This document shows positions 1-61,750 of a stretch of 64,000 bases of DNA, in pieces (the first letter of the stretch is position 1; the number at the start of each line of letters is the position of its first letter). Made by a program: the position numbers and the translations under genes. Under the pieces are notes generated by a model. It searched no databases. It was not told where the DNA came from and worked only from the letters and a program-made list of their open reading frames with translations. This stretch comes from Myxocyprinus asiaticus. Its lineage: Eukaryota; Chordata; Actinopteri; Cypriniformes; Catostomidae. The DNA is taken from assembly GCF_019703515.2 (NCBI RefSeq), contig NC_059347.1:22559501-22623500 (forward strand), given 5' to 3'.

Positions 1-337
1 GAAAAAAATATATGTGTACATGCATATGGAATACTGAAAATTCACCACCATTGTGCAGAAAATCAACATGATATAGTATTCATTTGTATGAATATGACAC
101 TCATTGTCTAGTAATAAGCAAAAATATTTTTTTTAATTTTGCCTTTCTTTTTTCTTTTTTTTTTTTTACACTGTTTATATGAGAAAGGTTGAGGAATACT
201 GAAGAGGTGTGGGCATAACTCCAAAAAATGGATGAGGGTCAGGGGGTGGAATGAGGTCCCGGGTCACTTAAGACCTGAGGTATGCAGTAAAGGGATAAAC
301 ATACTAGTTTAACTTAATTTCATTCTTTTTTCTGAAG
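1..337 (+). other. HMGCR intron, 3' part
   Basis: AT-rich sequence ending in a pyrimidine-rich tract and the acceptor AG at 336-337. No coding potential seen. The downstream exon begins with the second base of a Gly codon, so this intron is phase 1 and the preceding exon lies outside the window. Confidence 0.8.
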
Positions 338-5594
<5,257 letters not shown>

Positions 5595-6665
5595 GACTGT
5601 TTGAAGATTCAGAAGCACCATAAAGAAAGAGGATCTCACCTTCAAGGGGCAAATTATTATTAATTTAGATTATTTTCCAGGACAGCAAAGAAATAGAGAA
5701 TTATGACTGTTCATGGTTCCCCTGTTCTGCTAAAGAAGAACTTCAGGCATGTTTACGGTGAAACTGTTGACAATAAAAGACTGGAGCCAAGACCAGCTCT
5801 GTTCAAAAGTCAAAAGCCAGTATTTCTAAATCATTTTTGGAGTATCATTCCTGTTTTTTTTTTGTGTTTTTTTTAAAGCCAAATATTGCACAAAAAAAAA
5901 AAAAAAAAAAAGCAAACCTGGTCTTAGAACTACTGCAATACTTGCATCTGACATAACATTGTATATCATAAAATCAATGCATTTCTTTCCACTTTTAAGG
6001 CCTGCTGGATGTGTTAAAGCAAAGTTATATATTTTTCACCTCTGATTATTTAATGATGATGGCAAAGGAGAGTATTTTTGCATGCCAACTTGCTGGAAAC
6101 AGCAACAAGAAACAGGGAAAATGTAGTCTAAATTGCACTTATAAAAATAAATGGTTTAGGACAGTACCAATACAGAGAGGAGTTTACAGTACTATGATTC
6201 ACTAGTTGGTACACAAGTAGAATATTACAGAACAACTACAAAATTGCCAAACGCAGCCCTCTGCAGTCATCCCCAAGGTTCTTGTGTCAGAATAAACAAT
6301 AATATTTTCCCATGACACAAGAATGAATTGACAGTGACTTATGTAACATGTCTGAAAGGACAAAATATATTTCATAAAGGTGCTACGATCTACCACGTCA
6401 TGTTTTAGTACACTGTTCATTTAGATATTTCTTTTGTGTTGAAAGACCTGAGTTTAGGCAACAGTACACAACTTCATGCATTGTTCAGTTTTGCTGTTCA
6501 TGTCATGGAAAAGAACTGAATGCCTGTTTTTGTTTAGCCATAAGGAAATTGAAAGGACGCTAGCTATATTTATCAAAGGCACAATTCAAATTATTAGATA
6601 CAAAATGAACAGCAAGTTTTGTACTATATATTTTTTTATAATAAAAACATTTGTGATGCATTGTT
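5595..6665 (+). other. HMGCR: HMGCR 3'UTR
   Basis: AT-rich sequence after the stop, with no coding potential. It contains an A-run at 5891-5911. Several AATAAA hexamers occur, at 5772, 6146, 6640 and 6773. The one at 6640 is followed by a GU-rich tract, so an end near 6660-6665 is preferred. The true end is not provable from sequence alone. Confidence 0.6.
6640..6645 (+). terminator. Likely HMGCR poly(A) signal
   Basis: Canonical AATAAA followed by GCATTGTTTTGTGTCTG, a good cleavage site plus GU-rich downstream element. Alternatives are at 5772-5777, 6146-6151 and 6773-6778. Confidence 0.5.
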
Positions 6666-8399
6666 TTGTGTCTGTATTGGTCATATACTTTCATTCCTGT
6701 TTTACAACTTGGGTAATTTTAGTGTATTAAATTGAGAAAATGTAATTATAAACATTAAGTTAAATTTTAAAAAATAAAACCCTAAAAAAATAAAATAAAT
6801 AATAATAAAAAATAAATTAAAAAAATCCTGAAGCAATGCACTTTCTTGATAAAAAAAAGGTATTTTTTTGAGCCATTGTATGCATTTTTACTACTTATTT
6901 TAGTGTGTTATTAAAAATGTGTTCCACTCTAAGGAATAAGAGATCACAAATCCATAAGCCACCTAGGGACACTGACTAAGAACCAAACAAGACATAAAAT
7001 TAATCATTGAATCATTTTACAATTTGACATCTTTACTCATCAAAGAATGTGCTTCTATTCTAGCACATTCCAATAACATTTTTATTTTATTGAATATTCA
7101 AATATCACAAATGTGCTTGAACATAGCTCTGTTTTGAGACCTGTAGGTGGTGAGATGTTTGAGGAGTTCTCCTGAGGCAACGTCATAAGGCTCTTGCCTC
7201 ACCAGAGTGTGTGCTGGCCAATCAGCTCGCCCTGCATCACATCTCACCAGGACACTCACTGCTGATTGGCTTAACCTCAGAAAGGCCCCAGACAGACCTG
7301 CAGGGATGAAACAGGCTTTACACACATACTGGTTAATCTCTAATCCTAACTGTGTTAGTCCTCCCCTCAGCCTTATCTTTCATTGTTACCCTATCTCGTG
7401 CACATGGTGTCATATCAGCCCATGGGTTTGTCAGTCAGCAGTATGATCGAAAGCGCTCCAGCTAGATACACTGTACATTTATTGTGTATTTTGTACTTAG
7501 AATAAAACCCACCATTAGTGAGAAATAAAAAATATAGGCAAGTAGAAGAAAGTGGAAAAAATGTAGGTTTTGCCCTTGTTTCACAAAATTTGGTTTCATT
7601 AATAAGGCAGCTGTACTACATACATGTAAAAAAAAAAAAAAAATTATAATAAATAAATAATAAATTACAAAACAAATTATTCAAAAATCTTTCAACATTT
7701 GTAGGTCAATCTCTAATTCAAGTCAATAATTACATATTATTTCTGCCACTCTTGTTCTTACATTCATGACTAAAGTCTTTTACATTCCAATTTAGACTCA
7801 ATAAAAGTGCTCCAGCAATATTGCTGCAGCAAATCTGGGGTGGAAGGCAGGTGAGGGACCCCGTTTGATACCCAGCAAACACATTCAGTCGGAATTTCTA
7901 AATGTAAGTATTTATATAGAAAGGCTACTATAAAAGACTGTTAAGTGCAAGCAATGCAATAAACATCAAGCCAACACAACATGACAGCGAGATGTAGAAT
8001 ATTAAAATAATTATTTCAAACATTAAAATGATTTTGTATGCGTTTCATCTGAAAAAATTATGACTTGAAAAGCCTTTATCAAGTCTAGTACGGACCATAT
8101 ATATTTCTGTATAATGTGAGTTAGACAACAGTAGGTGACACTAATGAAACTATTAAACAATGTGAAATGTTGAAACAGTGATAACTTTGTATTGATGCTT
8201 AGATGGAGTAAAGGCAGTAATACTGCACAACAAATGTATGGGTGGCAGAGACCAACAGGTAATAATGCTGAGATAAACAAATTAATTGAGGAAAAGTGGA
8301 ATGACGTTGAAACTGCTGCTGTTCAAACTCCGAGCATTTGTTCAACACAGTGCAACCAGTTTTTTTATTTTTTTTTATTCTGGAAAATAATAATAATAA
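6666..8399. other. Intergenic between convergent HMGCR and CERT1
   Basis: AT-rich, with A/T simple tracts at 6780-6830 and 7627-7670. No exon, RNA gene or clear transposon was recognised. The 7140-7330 stretch is less AT-rich but has no recognisable protein similarity on either strand. Confidence 0.5.
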
Positions 8400-8413
8400 A
8401 ATAATAATAATAA

Positions 8414-8472
<59 letters not shown>

Positions 8473-8548
8473 AGATAGATAGATAGATAGATATAGATAT
8501 ATGGATATATATATACATACATACATACTGCATTTATGTGTGTGTGTG
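8400..8548. repeat. Compound microsatellite
   Basis: (ATA)n, then (TA)n at about 8419-8467, then GATA repeats, TACA repeats and (TG)n. It directly abuts the broken edge of a Tc1 fragment. Confidence 0.9.
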
Positions 8549-8552
8549 TTCT

Positions 8553-9311
8553 GGCTATTTTATGGTGGTTTTGGAGCAGTGGATTCTTCCTTGCTGAGCA
8601 GCCCTTCAGGTTATGTCGATATAGGTCGATATCGTTTTACTGTGGATATAGATACTTGTCTACCCGTTTCCTCCAGCATCTTCACAAGGTCCTTTGCTGT
8701 TGTTCTGGGATTGATTTGCACTTTTCACATCAAACTATGTTTATCTCTATGAGACAGAATGCGTCTCCTTCCTGAGCGGTATGATGGCTGTGTGGTCCCA
8801 TGGTGTTTATACTTGCGTACTTTTGTTTGTACAGATAAATGTGGCACCTTCAGGCGTTTGGAAATTGCTCCCAAGGATGAACCAGACTTGTGGAGGTCCA
8901 CAATTTTTTTTCTGAGGTTTCTTTTGATTTTCCCATGATGTCAAGCAAAGAGGCACTGAGTTTGAAGGTAGGCCTTAAAATACATCCACAGGTACACCTC
9001 CTATCAGAAGCTAATTGATTAATTACCTAAAGGCTTGACATCATTTTCTGGAATTGTCCAAGCTGCTTAAAGGCACAGTTAACTTAGTGTATGTAAACTT
9101 CTGACCCACTGGAATTGTGATATAGTCAATTAAATGTGAATCAATCTGTCTGTAAACAGTTGTTGGAAAAATTACTCATGTCATGCACAAAGTAGATGTC
9201 CTAAACGACTTGCCAAAACTATAGTTTGCTAATATTGAATCTGTGGAGTGATTAAAAAAATTTGTTTTAATGACTTCAACCTAAGTGTATGTAAACTTCT
9301 GACTTCAACTG
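8553..9311 (-). mobile_element. Truncated Sleeping Beauty-like Tc1 element
   Basis: The right terminal repeat is present (ends ACTTCTGACTTCAACTG followed by TA), with the inner direct repeat GTATGTAAACTTCTGACCC at about 9090. The transposase reads on the minus strand and begins near 8935 (MGK). Only the N-terminal DNA-binding part remains, with many mutations. The left half is lost at the microsatellite. It is closely related to the longer copy at 38832-40180. Confidence 0.85.
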
Positions 9312-9325
9312 TATATATATATGAA

Positions 9326-9425
9326 ATATATACACCGATCAGCCACAACATTAAAACCACCTGCCTAATATTGTGCAGGTCCCCCTCGTGCTGCCTAAAC
9401 AGCGCCAACCCGCATCTCAAAATAT
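9326..9425. repeat. Dispersed fish repeat fragment
   Basis: Contains CACCGATCAGCCACAACATT and AAAACCACCTGCCTAATATT, strings I know as frequent in fish genomes. Only about 100 bp is present and I cannot assign a superfamily. Confidence 0.5.
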
Positions 9426-9788
9426 GTATATAATGATATATATAATGATACTGTACAAGGGACTGCCCATGGGCCTATCAAAATACCCTCTACTTTTCCA
9501 TATTATTAATGTATTATACAGGCCCCAGTTCCCATTATTGATACACTTTGCTAAAAGTCAATTTTTTTTAATTACAATAATCAAAATGTGTAATGGCATC
9601 ACATGTAAATAATGTTAAACATTCAGACACTAACTGTACAAAAAGCTCTTAAGACAGAAGTTTGACATCCTCTTGATCATCAGACAGGAAAAAGTCTTCC
9701 TAAGACAAAAAGACTATTAGACAAGGCCAGTAAGAAACCACACGTACAGCCGAGAAGACACTGTGATTAGATCAAGGCAAAGTTTATA

Positions 9789-9848
<60 letters not shown>
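9789..9848. repeat. (TA)n microsatellite
   Basis: About 30 uninterrupted AT dinucleotides. Confidence 0.95.
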
Positions 9849-9849
<1 letters not shown>

Positions 9850-9850
<1 letters not shown>

Positions 9851-10762
9851 CCATCAATACCATAGCCATACCTAAATCAGGTTCAGCTTTGATAAAATAT
9901 TTACAAAAATGCAAAACACTTTCACAAAACCTGAGACATAGCTCATTAAAGAAAAATAGTTAAAGCCTTTTAAAGATGAACAAACTGTGTTGGACTGGTG
10001 GCTTGGTGTGCTCCATAAAGGGGTGCATCTCTGCACTTTTTTTACTTTTGTTTATTCTGTATGAATAATGTGCACTGATTGAAAAAAAGTTTCTTGTTAA
10101 TAGTGTCGAAGAGCAGTTGGGCAGAGCAGCTCCCTCTGGTTTAATTAATGTTTCAATATGCCAAATAAGGTGTTTCTTCAGGAGAGGACTATCAAAAGGC
10201 AGCCTGGGAATGCAGATTAAACAGAGTAAAGGAAGAGAAAACAAAAGATCACTTATAAAATGTACAATGCTTTATGATTTACAGATTGAAAATAAGTTTT
10301 ATTTTTAAAGGTGCACTCAGCTATTTTTCCTCTTCAAAAAAATTTTTTTTTACTTCTAAAGAAATGAATAGTAATTTTGAAACATATGTAAAAAATCATG
10401 ACCACACACATGGGATGAAGACTCCAGTCATGTCAGTAACTTTATATAGCTGTTTTATTCTAAATGGAGATGGTCCTCTCATGGAGGCTGCCATGTTGAA
10501 ATCACATGACCGTCCACACACTACTGCCCTGTTATTGGACACTTTCACTAATGGATCAAATTAATGAAGGCTGAATAGTGAATTTCTTCAATAGCAACCT
10601 GATGAAATGAAAACGTTTGTGTTTGAATGATGGTGCATACATGTCGCTAGGGGTCAGTGTAAGTCCCAGACAACTACTATGTTGACCAGCACAACGTTAA
10701 CAAAAAATGACTGAGTGCACCTTGTCTGGTGTCTGGTCAAGCCAAGAGTCACCTGGTGTGTT
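9850..10762 (-). other. CERT1: CERT1 3'UTR region, end uncertain
   Basis: The minus strand after the stop holds 39 bp of ordinary sequence and then a MITE (10309-10723). Minus-strand AATAAA hexamers lie at 10298-10303 and 10051-10056. Either could end the transcript; longer forms running towards 7480 cannot be excluded. Confidence 0.35.
10309..10723. repeat. MITE with AAGGTGCACTCAG terminal inverted repeats
   Basis: Ends AAGGTGCACTCAG and CTGAGTGCACCTT are perfect inverted repeats. It shares its interior with copies at 56186-56590 (same orientation) and 51547-51790 (inverted). It begins only 39 bp past the CERT1 stop codon, so it forms most of the proximal 3'UTR. Confidence 0.85.
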
Positions 10763-55705
<44,943 letters not shown>

Positions 55706-56185
55706 CAGGACAGATGATAATGGGAAAAGTCCTGTTTTTAATTTGAATTTGAATAGATCGCGTTACAAGTTAAAGCAATAGATCACCAAGAGTGGCTCTG
55801 AAATCACTTGATGTCCGATGTAAACAGAGGCCAGGTGTTCAAGCCCATCCTACTCCAGTTGGAAAGTCCTCGTCCTGTCTAATCTAAACTAATGACGACA
55901 TCCTGCGATCAGCTGAACTAAGTTTGTGTCTTCAGCTCTGCACTTCGATCCTCAGTCCAAGAGATTCATGTGAGCAGTGTTGTTATAGATGAAAAATAAC
56001 AAAACGTCATGCTTATCGCAAAGATTCACTCGTGTTTGACATACAGTGTCAACATTCGCCTGTAACACGCGCGCGCGCGTCCTCTGGGTTTTAAAGTTCT
56101 GGCTTTTTAATATCACCCCCTCTCGGTAGTACAGTATTACATAAACTATAGATTTTTTTCTCACCTACACTTGTTGGTTACCTTA
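55706..56185 (-). promoter_or_regulatory. CERT1: CERT1 5'UTR and putative promoter
   Basis: The only CpG-dense stretch near the gene, including (CG)n at about 56068-56079. No TATA box was located with confidence. The transcription start is not determinable from sequence alone. Confidence 0.45.
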
Positions 56186-56590
56186 AAGGTGCACTGAGTA
56201 TTTTTTTTTCCTCATTAAAAAAATTTACCATCAAAGAAATGAATAGTAATTTTGAAATATATGTATAAAATCATGCACACTCACATGAGATGAAGACTCT
56301 AGTCATATCAGTAATCTTATAAAAGCTGTTTTATTCTACATGGAGGGGGTCCCCTCATGGGGGCTGCCATGTTATGATCACATGACCAGCTGAATCCTAC
56401 TCAATCTCAGTAACCGCCCTGTTATTGGTCATGTTCACACATGGATTCATTTAATCATGGCTGACTGTGAATAAAGAATGTCTACAATGGCATTGGTGAC
56501 TTAAAACAGTTGCGTTTGAATGATGCTGCATCCATGCCGCTGGGTGTCAGTGTCCAAGAGGACGTCCTTAAAAATTAATGAGTACAATTT
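56186..56590. repeat. AAGGTGCACTCAG-type MITE upstream of CERT1
   Basis: AAGGTGCACTGAGTATTTTT on the left; the interior shares GAAATGAATAGTAATTTTGA with the copy at 10309. The right end is eroded. It lies about 480 bp upstream of the CERT1 ATG. Confidence 0.78.
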
Positions 56591-57809
56591 AAAATGATCT
56601 TTTGAAACCTGTCAAAAATAATCTTAAATCATGTTAGCAAGCATACCAAAAATTACCACAGTATAACCATGGCCTTTTTTGGCATGGTATCATGGTGATA
56701 CCGGGTTTTTATTGGACAAATAGGCTATGCCAATGCATAGGTTGATTTTTATTAAAATTAAGAGATTTCAACATTTTTGTAATGAAAGTCAAGTCACATT
56801 AAAACTGTCTTGGAAACTTTTTTCTTAACATGCCTTCATTTATTTTTGGTACTTTTTACTTTTATGTAGGCCTGGAAAGTCCATTATAAAAATCTGTATT
56901 ACATTTAAAACTATGATAATCTAAACAAAGAGTGAAATAAACATTCTTGATAGTTATTGTGTGAATTATTTATATGCATTTTTCAAAAATTATGACTGTT
57001 CCGGTCCCACAGTTATGGTGCCATTTACACCACACCAAATGATTTTGCCCCTAATAAAGTTTAAAAAAAAATAATTATTATTATTTAATGTACTTGTCAA
57101 CAAAGTTGACAAAAGTGTCAGTGACGAGGATGCTTGAGATGAAATATGAGACATGTGATGTGTGAAGAAAACAAAGAAAATAAGGTAAATACAATTTGTG
57201 AGCAGAATATTTTAGTTAATAATTAAGATGTAATTTTGCCAAATTATACAAAAAGTGTGACAATATTATTTGTGCAGGATACATGAAATGTTAGCTATGA
57301 CATGTAATATGGTGGAAATTACACTGAAAGGAATTTTCATGACTTTCAGGAAAAAAAGTTATAAGAAATCTCTTGTGATGCATGTGTGCACACTGCTGGA
57401 AATTGTTAGTTGAAAAATTAATTAAACTAGTAAAAGTGTGAAATTTTTTTTAAAGGGAGTTTACTTTCTAGAACTTCACAGAGCTAAAAGTGGCCCATCA
57501 GCATAAAACATGGTATATCAATCTGATAACATAACTGTACCATGGCATTACCACAGTACTTTTTTGGTCAGGGTAGTGGCTTTAGATGATTACCTTTGTA
57601 TAGTTTCCATATCAATAATATTAAATACTTCGTAAATGGCTGCTCTTTCAGCAAAATAATTCAATGCAATTGTTAACCTCATATATTTGACATTCAGTAG
57701 TAGGTCAAATTATGTTTCAAGCACATTAGCAAGCCTCGACTTATGTTGACCATACAAACAATGTTCTTTTGTTCCAAACAGGAGCTGAAAAAACTTTTCC
57801 TTGTGACAG
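56591..57809. other. Intergenic between CERT1 5' end and ARSK 3' end
   Basis: AT-rich; no gene or named repeat recognised. Confidence 0.5.
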
Positions 57810-58081
57810 TTATAATCTGGATATTTGTTCACCCCCAGCAAGCCACTCCTCAATATCTCTCTCATTAGTCTTGGGGTCTTTTTGCCAGTCAGTATGCCAT
57901 CGCAGGTTGGCTATGACCTGGGAGTATTTCCATTCTAGAAACTGTTGCTTATTGTAGAGGTGAACAGCTTGTGAGACCTTGGGGTAGTCCACAATTGTGC
58001 GTAACATCTTGTCCAGGTGCAGACATGTGTCAGGGAAATGCGATGCAACATTCTTCAATTCTGATTCATCTTTGGACAAAT
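57810..58081 (-). pseudogene. ARSK: ARSK last exon
   Basis: Encodes DELTN-type C-terminus: LSKDESELKNVASHFPDTCL, DYPKVSQAVHLYNKQQFLEW, WLAGGEQISRL, stop TAA 57810-57812. Open throughout, but lacks about six residues before YSQVIANL relative to human. Confidence 0.88.
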
Positions 58082-58229
58082 CTACAGTATGTGGAGAGTA
58101 ACATTAAAACCATTATGTGATTATTTTTTTTCTTCTATAGGGGATCACCGATTTTTGAAAACAATGGGGTTTTTTTTTATTTAAAAGACTTTGAAGGAAC
58201 ACTAAAAACTGGGTGAACAGTCAAGCCTA

Positions 58230-58408
58230 TGTGATGTACTTCCACTCAGCTACCCTCAGTATATATGTAGAGGCATTAGCATTGCAACCACGATATTCAC
58301 TGAGAACCCAGCCAGGGTGAGGCTCAGCTGACTGAACGCTGACCCTGGACACCAGAGGAACCAGCGAGTGACCACTGAGATCCCCTGGCTGTGGAATATC
58401 AGCAAGAC
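58230..58408 (-). pseudogene. ARSK: ARSK penultimate exon with lost donor
   Basis: LADIPQPGDLSGHSLVPLVS through HPGWVLSEYRGCNANASTYI and LRVAEWKYIT, then TAG. In human about 12 more residues precede the next intron; here that segment is stop-ridden and no usable GT donor is seen. Confidence 0.82.
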
Positions 58409-58569
58409 CTAACAACAATACATGACAAAGAACAAATGGAAACATTTTGATTCATGAATAAATACACATGATATTATGTGAATACGCAAACGTGTTGCAT
58501 ACTAGTAAAACAGCAAAATAATAAAAAAAATGGGTGAATCATATGAAACCTGCACAAGTATATTCGATG

Positions 58570-58602
<33 letters not shown>

Positions 58603-58605
<3 letters not shown>

Positions 58606-59135
58606 TACTGTGCAAAAGTTTTAGGCACTTGTGAAAATTGTTGCATAGTGAGGATGTCTTCAAACATAATGACATAAATAGTTTTAATTTATCACTTAAT
58701 GTCATACAAAGTCCAGTAAACATAAAAAAGCTAAATCAATATTTGATGTGACCACCTTTGCCTTTAAAACAGCACCAGTTCTCCTAGGTACACCTAGACA
58801 CAGTTTTTCTCGGTTGTTGGCAGAGAGGATGTTCCAAGCTTCTTGGAGAATTCGCAACAGTTCTTCTATCTATTTAGTTTGTCTCAATTGCTTCTGTGTC
58901 TTCATGTAATCTCAGACTGACACGATGTTCAGTGGGGGGCTTTGTGGGGGCCATGACATCTGTTGCAGGGCTCCCTGTTCTTCTATTCTAATCTTTTCTA
59001 TTTGCAAAAGTAAGGTTTGTGAGTCTAACATTTATATTTCCTATTGACACACTAAAGTTGAAGATATAAATAACCATCTTAAGACAAATGCTTTTGTGAA
59101 ACATCTTATGTGCCTAAGACGTTTGCAGAGTACTG
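58603..59135. mobile_element. Non-autonomous Tc1/mariner element
   Basis: Ends CAGTACTGTGCAAAAGTTTT and its complement GACGTTTGCAGAGTACTG, both flanked by (TA)n. The 533 bp hold only scraps of coding sequence. Confidence 0.85.
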
Positions 59136-59161
59136 TATGTATATATATATATATATATATA

Positions 59162-60740
59162 CAGGTGCATCTCAATAAATTAGAATGTCGTGGAAAAGTT
59201 CATTTATTTCAGTAATTCAGCTCAAATTGTGAAACTCGTGTATTAAATAAATTAAATGCACACAGACTGAAGTAGTTTAAGTCTTTGGTTCTTTTAATTG
59301 TGACGATTTTGGCTCACATTTAACAAAAACCCACCAATTCACCATCTCAAAAAATTAGAATACATCATAAGACCAATAAAAAAAACATTTTTGTGAATTG
59401 TTGGCCTTCTGGAAAGTATGTTCATTTACTGTATATGTACTCAATACTTGGTAGGGGCTCCTTTTGCTTTAATTACTGCCTCAATTCAGCGTGGCATGGA
59501 GGTGATCAGTTTGTGGCACTGCTGTGGTGGTATGGAAGCCCAGGTTTCTTTGACAGTGGCCTTCAGCTCATCTGCATTTTTTGGTCTCTTGTTTCTCATT
59601 TTCCTCTTGACAATACCCCATAGATTCTCTATGGGGTTCAGGTCTGGTGAGTTTGCTGGCCAGTCAAGCACACCAACACCATGGTCATTTAACCAACTTT
59701 TGGTGCTTTTGGCAGTGTGGGCAGGTGCCAAATCCTGCTGGAAAATGAAATCAGCATCTTTAAAAAGCTGGTCAGCAGAAGGAAGCATGAAGTGCTCCAA
59801 AATTTCTTGGTAAACGGGTGCAGTGACTTTGGTTTTCAAAAAACACAATGGACCAACACCAGCAGATGACATTGCACCTCAAATCATCACAGACTGTGGA
59901 AATGTAACACTGGACTTCAAGCAACTTGGGCTATGAGCTTCTCCACTCTTCCTCCAGACTCTAGGACCTTGGTTTCCAAATGAAATACAAAACTTGCTCT
60001 CATCTGAAAAGAGGACTTTGGACCACTGGGCAACAGTCCAGTTCTTCTTCTCCTTAGCCCAGTTAAGACGCCTCTGACGTTGTCTGTGGTTCAGGAGTGG
60101 CTTAACAAGAGGAATACGACAACTGTAGCCAAATTCCTTGACATGTCTGTGTGTGGTGGCTCTTGATGCCTTGACCCCAGCCTCAGTCCATTCCTTGTGA
60201 AGTTCACCCAAATTCTTGAATCGATTTTGCTTGACAATCATAAGGCTGCGGTTCTCTCGGTTGGTTGTGCATCTTTTTCTTCCACACTTTTTCCTTCCAC
60301 TCAACTTTCTGTTAACATGCTTGGATACAGCACTCTGTGAACAGCCAGCTACTTTGGCAATGAATGTTTGTGGCTTACCCTCCTTGTGAAGGGTGTCAGT
60401 GATTGTTCTCTGGACAACTGTCAGATCAGCAGTCTTCCCCATGATTGTGTAGCCTAGTGAACCAAACAGAGAGACCATTTTGAAGGCTCAGGAAACCTTT
60501 GCAAGTGTTTTGAGTTGATTAGCTGATTGGCATGTCACCATATTCTAATTTTTTGAGATAGTGAATTGGTGGGTTTTTGTTAAATGTGAGCCAAAATCAT
60601 CACAATTAAAAGAACCAAAGACTTAAACTACTTCAGTCTGTGTGCATTGAATTTATTTAATACACGAGTTTCACAATTTGAGTTGAATTACTGAAATAAA
60701 TGAACTTTTCCACAACATTCTAATTTATTGAGATGCACTG
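59162..60740 (-). mobile_element. Tc1/mariner element, decayed sister of 11215-12765
   Basis: Ends CAGGTGCATCTCAATAAATT and AATTTATTGAGATGCACTG, flanked by TA. Both terminal repeats are complete (about 200 bp), unlike the sister copy. Only a TA tract separates it from the element ending at 59135. Confidence 0.95.
59486..60478 (-). pseudogene. Tc1 transposase with two nonsense codons
   Basis: Same protein as 11445-12485. Differences include a one-codon loss (LMIVK for LMRIVK), TGA at 59879-59881 where the sister has Trp (MIWGAM), and TGA at 59486-59488 where the sister has Arg (MPRRIE). The frame is otherwise open and DDE residues are present. Confidence 0.93.
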
Positions 60741-61291
60741 TATATGAGATATATACTGTATCTATCTATATACTGTCTATATATATATTTATATATATAC
60801 TGTATATATAAATATTTTTTGCACTCCCCCGGTTTTTATCATTGCTATACGAAACAAAAAAATATATAATTTTTATTAATGTAATGTGTATAAAAAATAA
60901 AGTATTATAGTAGTAATTGTAAAGTGTATATCTTGCATGTACACATCATAAATCATTTATGGTTATTTAAGTTCAATAAAAATCATTGTGTCCTGACAGG
61001 ATGATTTCATTTCCCAAGTATGGAACATGCTTAATTGTTATGAAAATTATGTCAAAAAGTAAACAAAATCTTAATAATTAAAAAAAAGCTTTCCAAAAAC
61101 TTTCTTCATGCAAAACGCAATTTCTTATTATTTTCTTTTGATATAACCTAGACATGTTTTCATGAGGTTCACCTAAATTCCATGTCATACTTTATTTTGT
61201 TTTAACCGTTTACAACCATATACTGTAGATGCTTCTAAAAATATATCGTAATTCTACTACTAATAATACAGCACCCTTTTCCCAGCCTTAC
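60741..61291. other. ARSK intron, AT-rich
   Basis: TA-rich simple sequence at 60745-60815 and AT-rich remainder; no exon seen. Confidence 0.5.
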
Positions 61292-61510
61292 CAAGTACAG
61301 TGGGATATATGTCTACTAGTGAGACAGGTAGGCTGACTTCTAAACCAGACTTTACTTCAGGGCCCATTATAAGCAGAGGGATGTGAGAGCTGCCCTCATA
61401 CATCTTGTAGAACTGCCTGTGCTCCATAGCTAGATCCCTGTGATCAGCAGCGAATAATACAACTGTGCTGTTCAATAAGCCAGTGTCTCAGAGAGCAGCA
61501 ACCACCTCAC
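61292..61510 (-). pseudogene. ARSK: ARSK exon with in-frame stop
   Basis: EVVAAL, TGA (61488-61490), then DTGLLNSTVVLFAADHRDLA and MEHRQFYKMYEGSSHIPLLI. Splice sites (cttag / gtaagg) and phase are intact, so the stop lies in a bona fide exon. Confidence 0.88.
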
Positions 61511-61596
61511 CTAAGAAAGAATGACACGATGTGTCATAACATCAAACCCATTTTGATAAAACAGCACTTGAACAGCTGGCGACCAGGTTTGCTCAC

Positions 61597-61750
61597 CTAA
61601 CATGCTGTCTGTTTCAGCACACATAGCATAGTAAAAGGCTTGCTCTGTGAATTTGCCACTACAGTTTTTGGTGAAGGTAGAAAAGTAATCCACAGGGTGC
61701 ATATCTTCAGACCGCAACCACTTCCGCACAGACACTTGCTCGTAAGAAAC
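61597..61750 (-). pseudogene. ARSK: ARSK exon, MHPVDYF region
   Basis: VSYEQVSVRKWLRSEDMHPV, DYFSTFTKNCSGKFTEQAFY, YAMCAETDSMLG. About six residues shorter than human between GKFTEQ and AFYYAM. Acceptor ctaaaag, donor gtgagc. Confidence 0.88.

Larger units (their letters stand above)
57810..61750 (-). pseudogene. ARSK: Arylsulfatase K, 3' half, degenerate
   Basis: In other vertebrates ARSK is the lysosomal glucuronate-2-sulfatase. Exons in transcript order: 61597-61750, 61292-61510, 58230-58408, 57810-58081. They encode MHPVDYFSTFTKNCSGKFT, FYYAMCAETDSMLG, LAMEHRQFYKM, VSLVDIYPTVLG, LSEYRGCNANASTYIL and VIANLRWHTDWQKDPK. Damage: in-frame TGA at 61488-61490; in-frame TAG at 58227-58229 with no GT donor after it; short in-frame losses against human in three places (after GKFTEQ, after QFYKM, and before YSQVIANL); and the conserved DHG reads DHR. 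The 5' half with the catalytic Cys signature lies outside the window. Likely a duplicate decaying after genome doubling (inference). Confidence 0.85.

Noticed and set aside
8199..8522. Tyr/Ile-rich open frames over TA repeats (also 9717-9914, 58502-58723)
   Set aside because: They are translations of (TA)n microsatellites.
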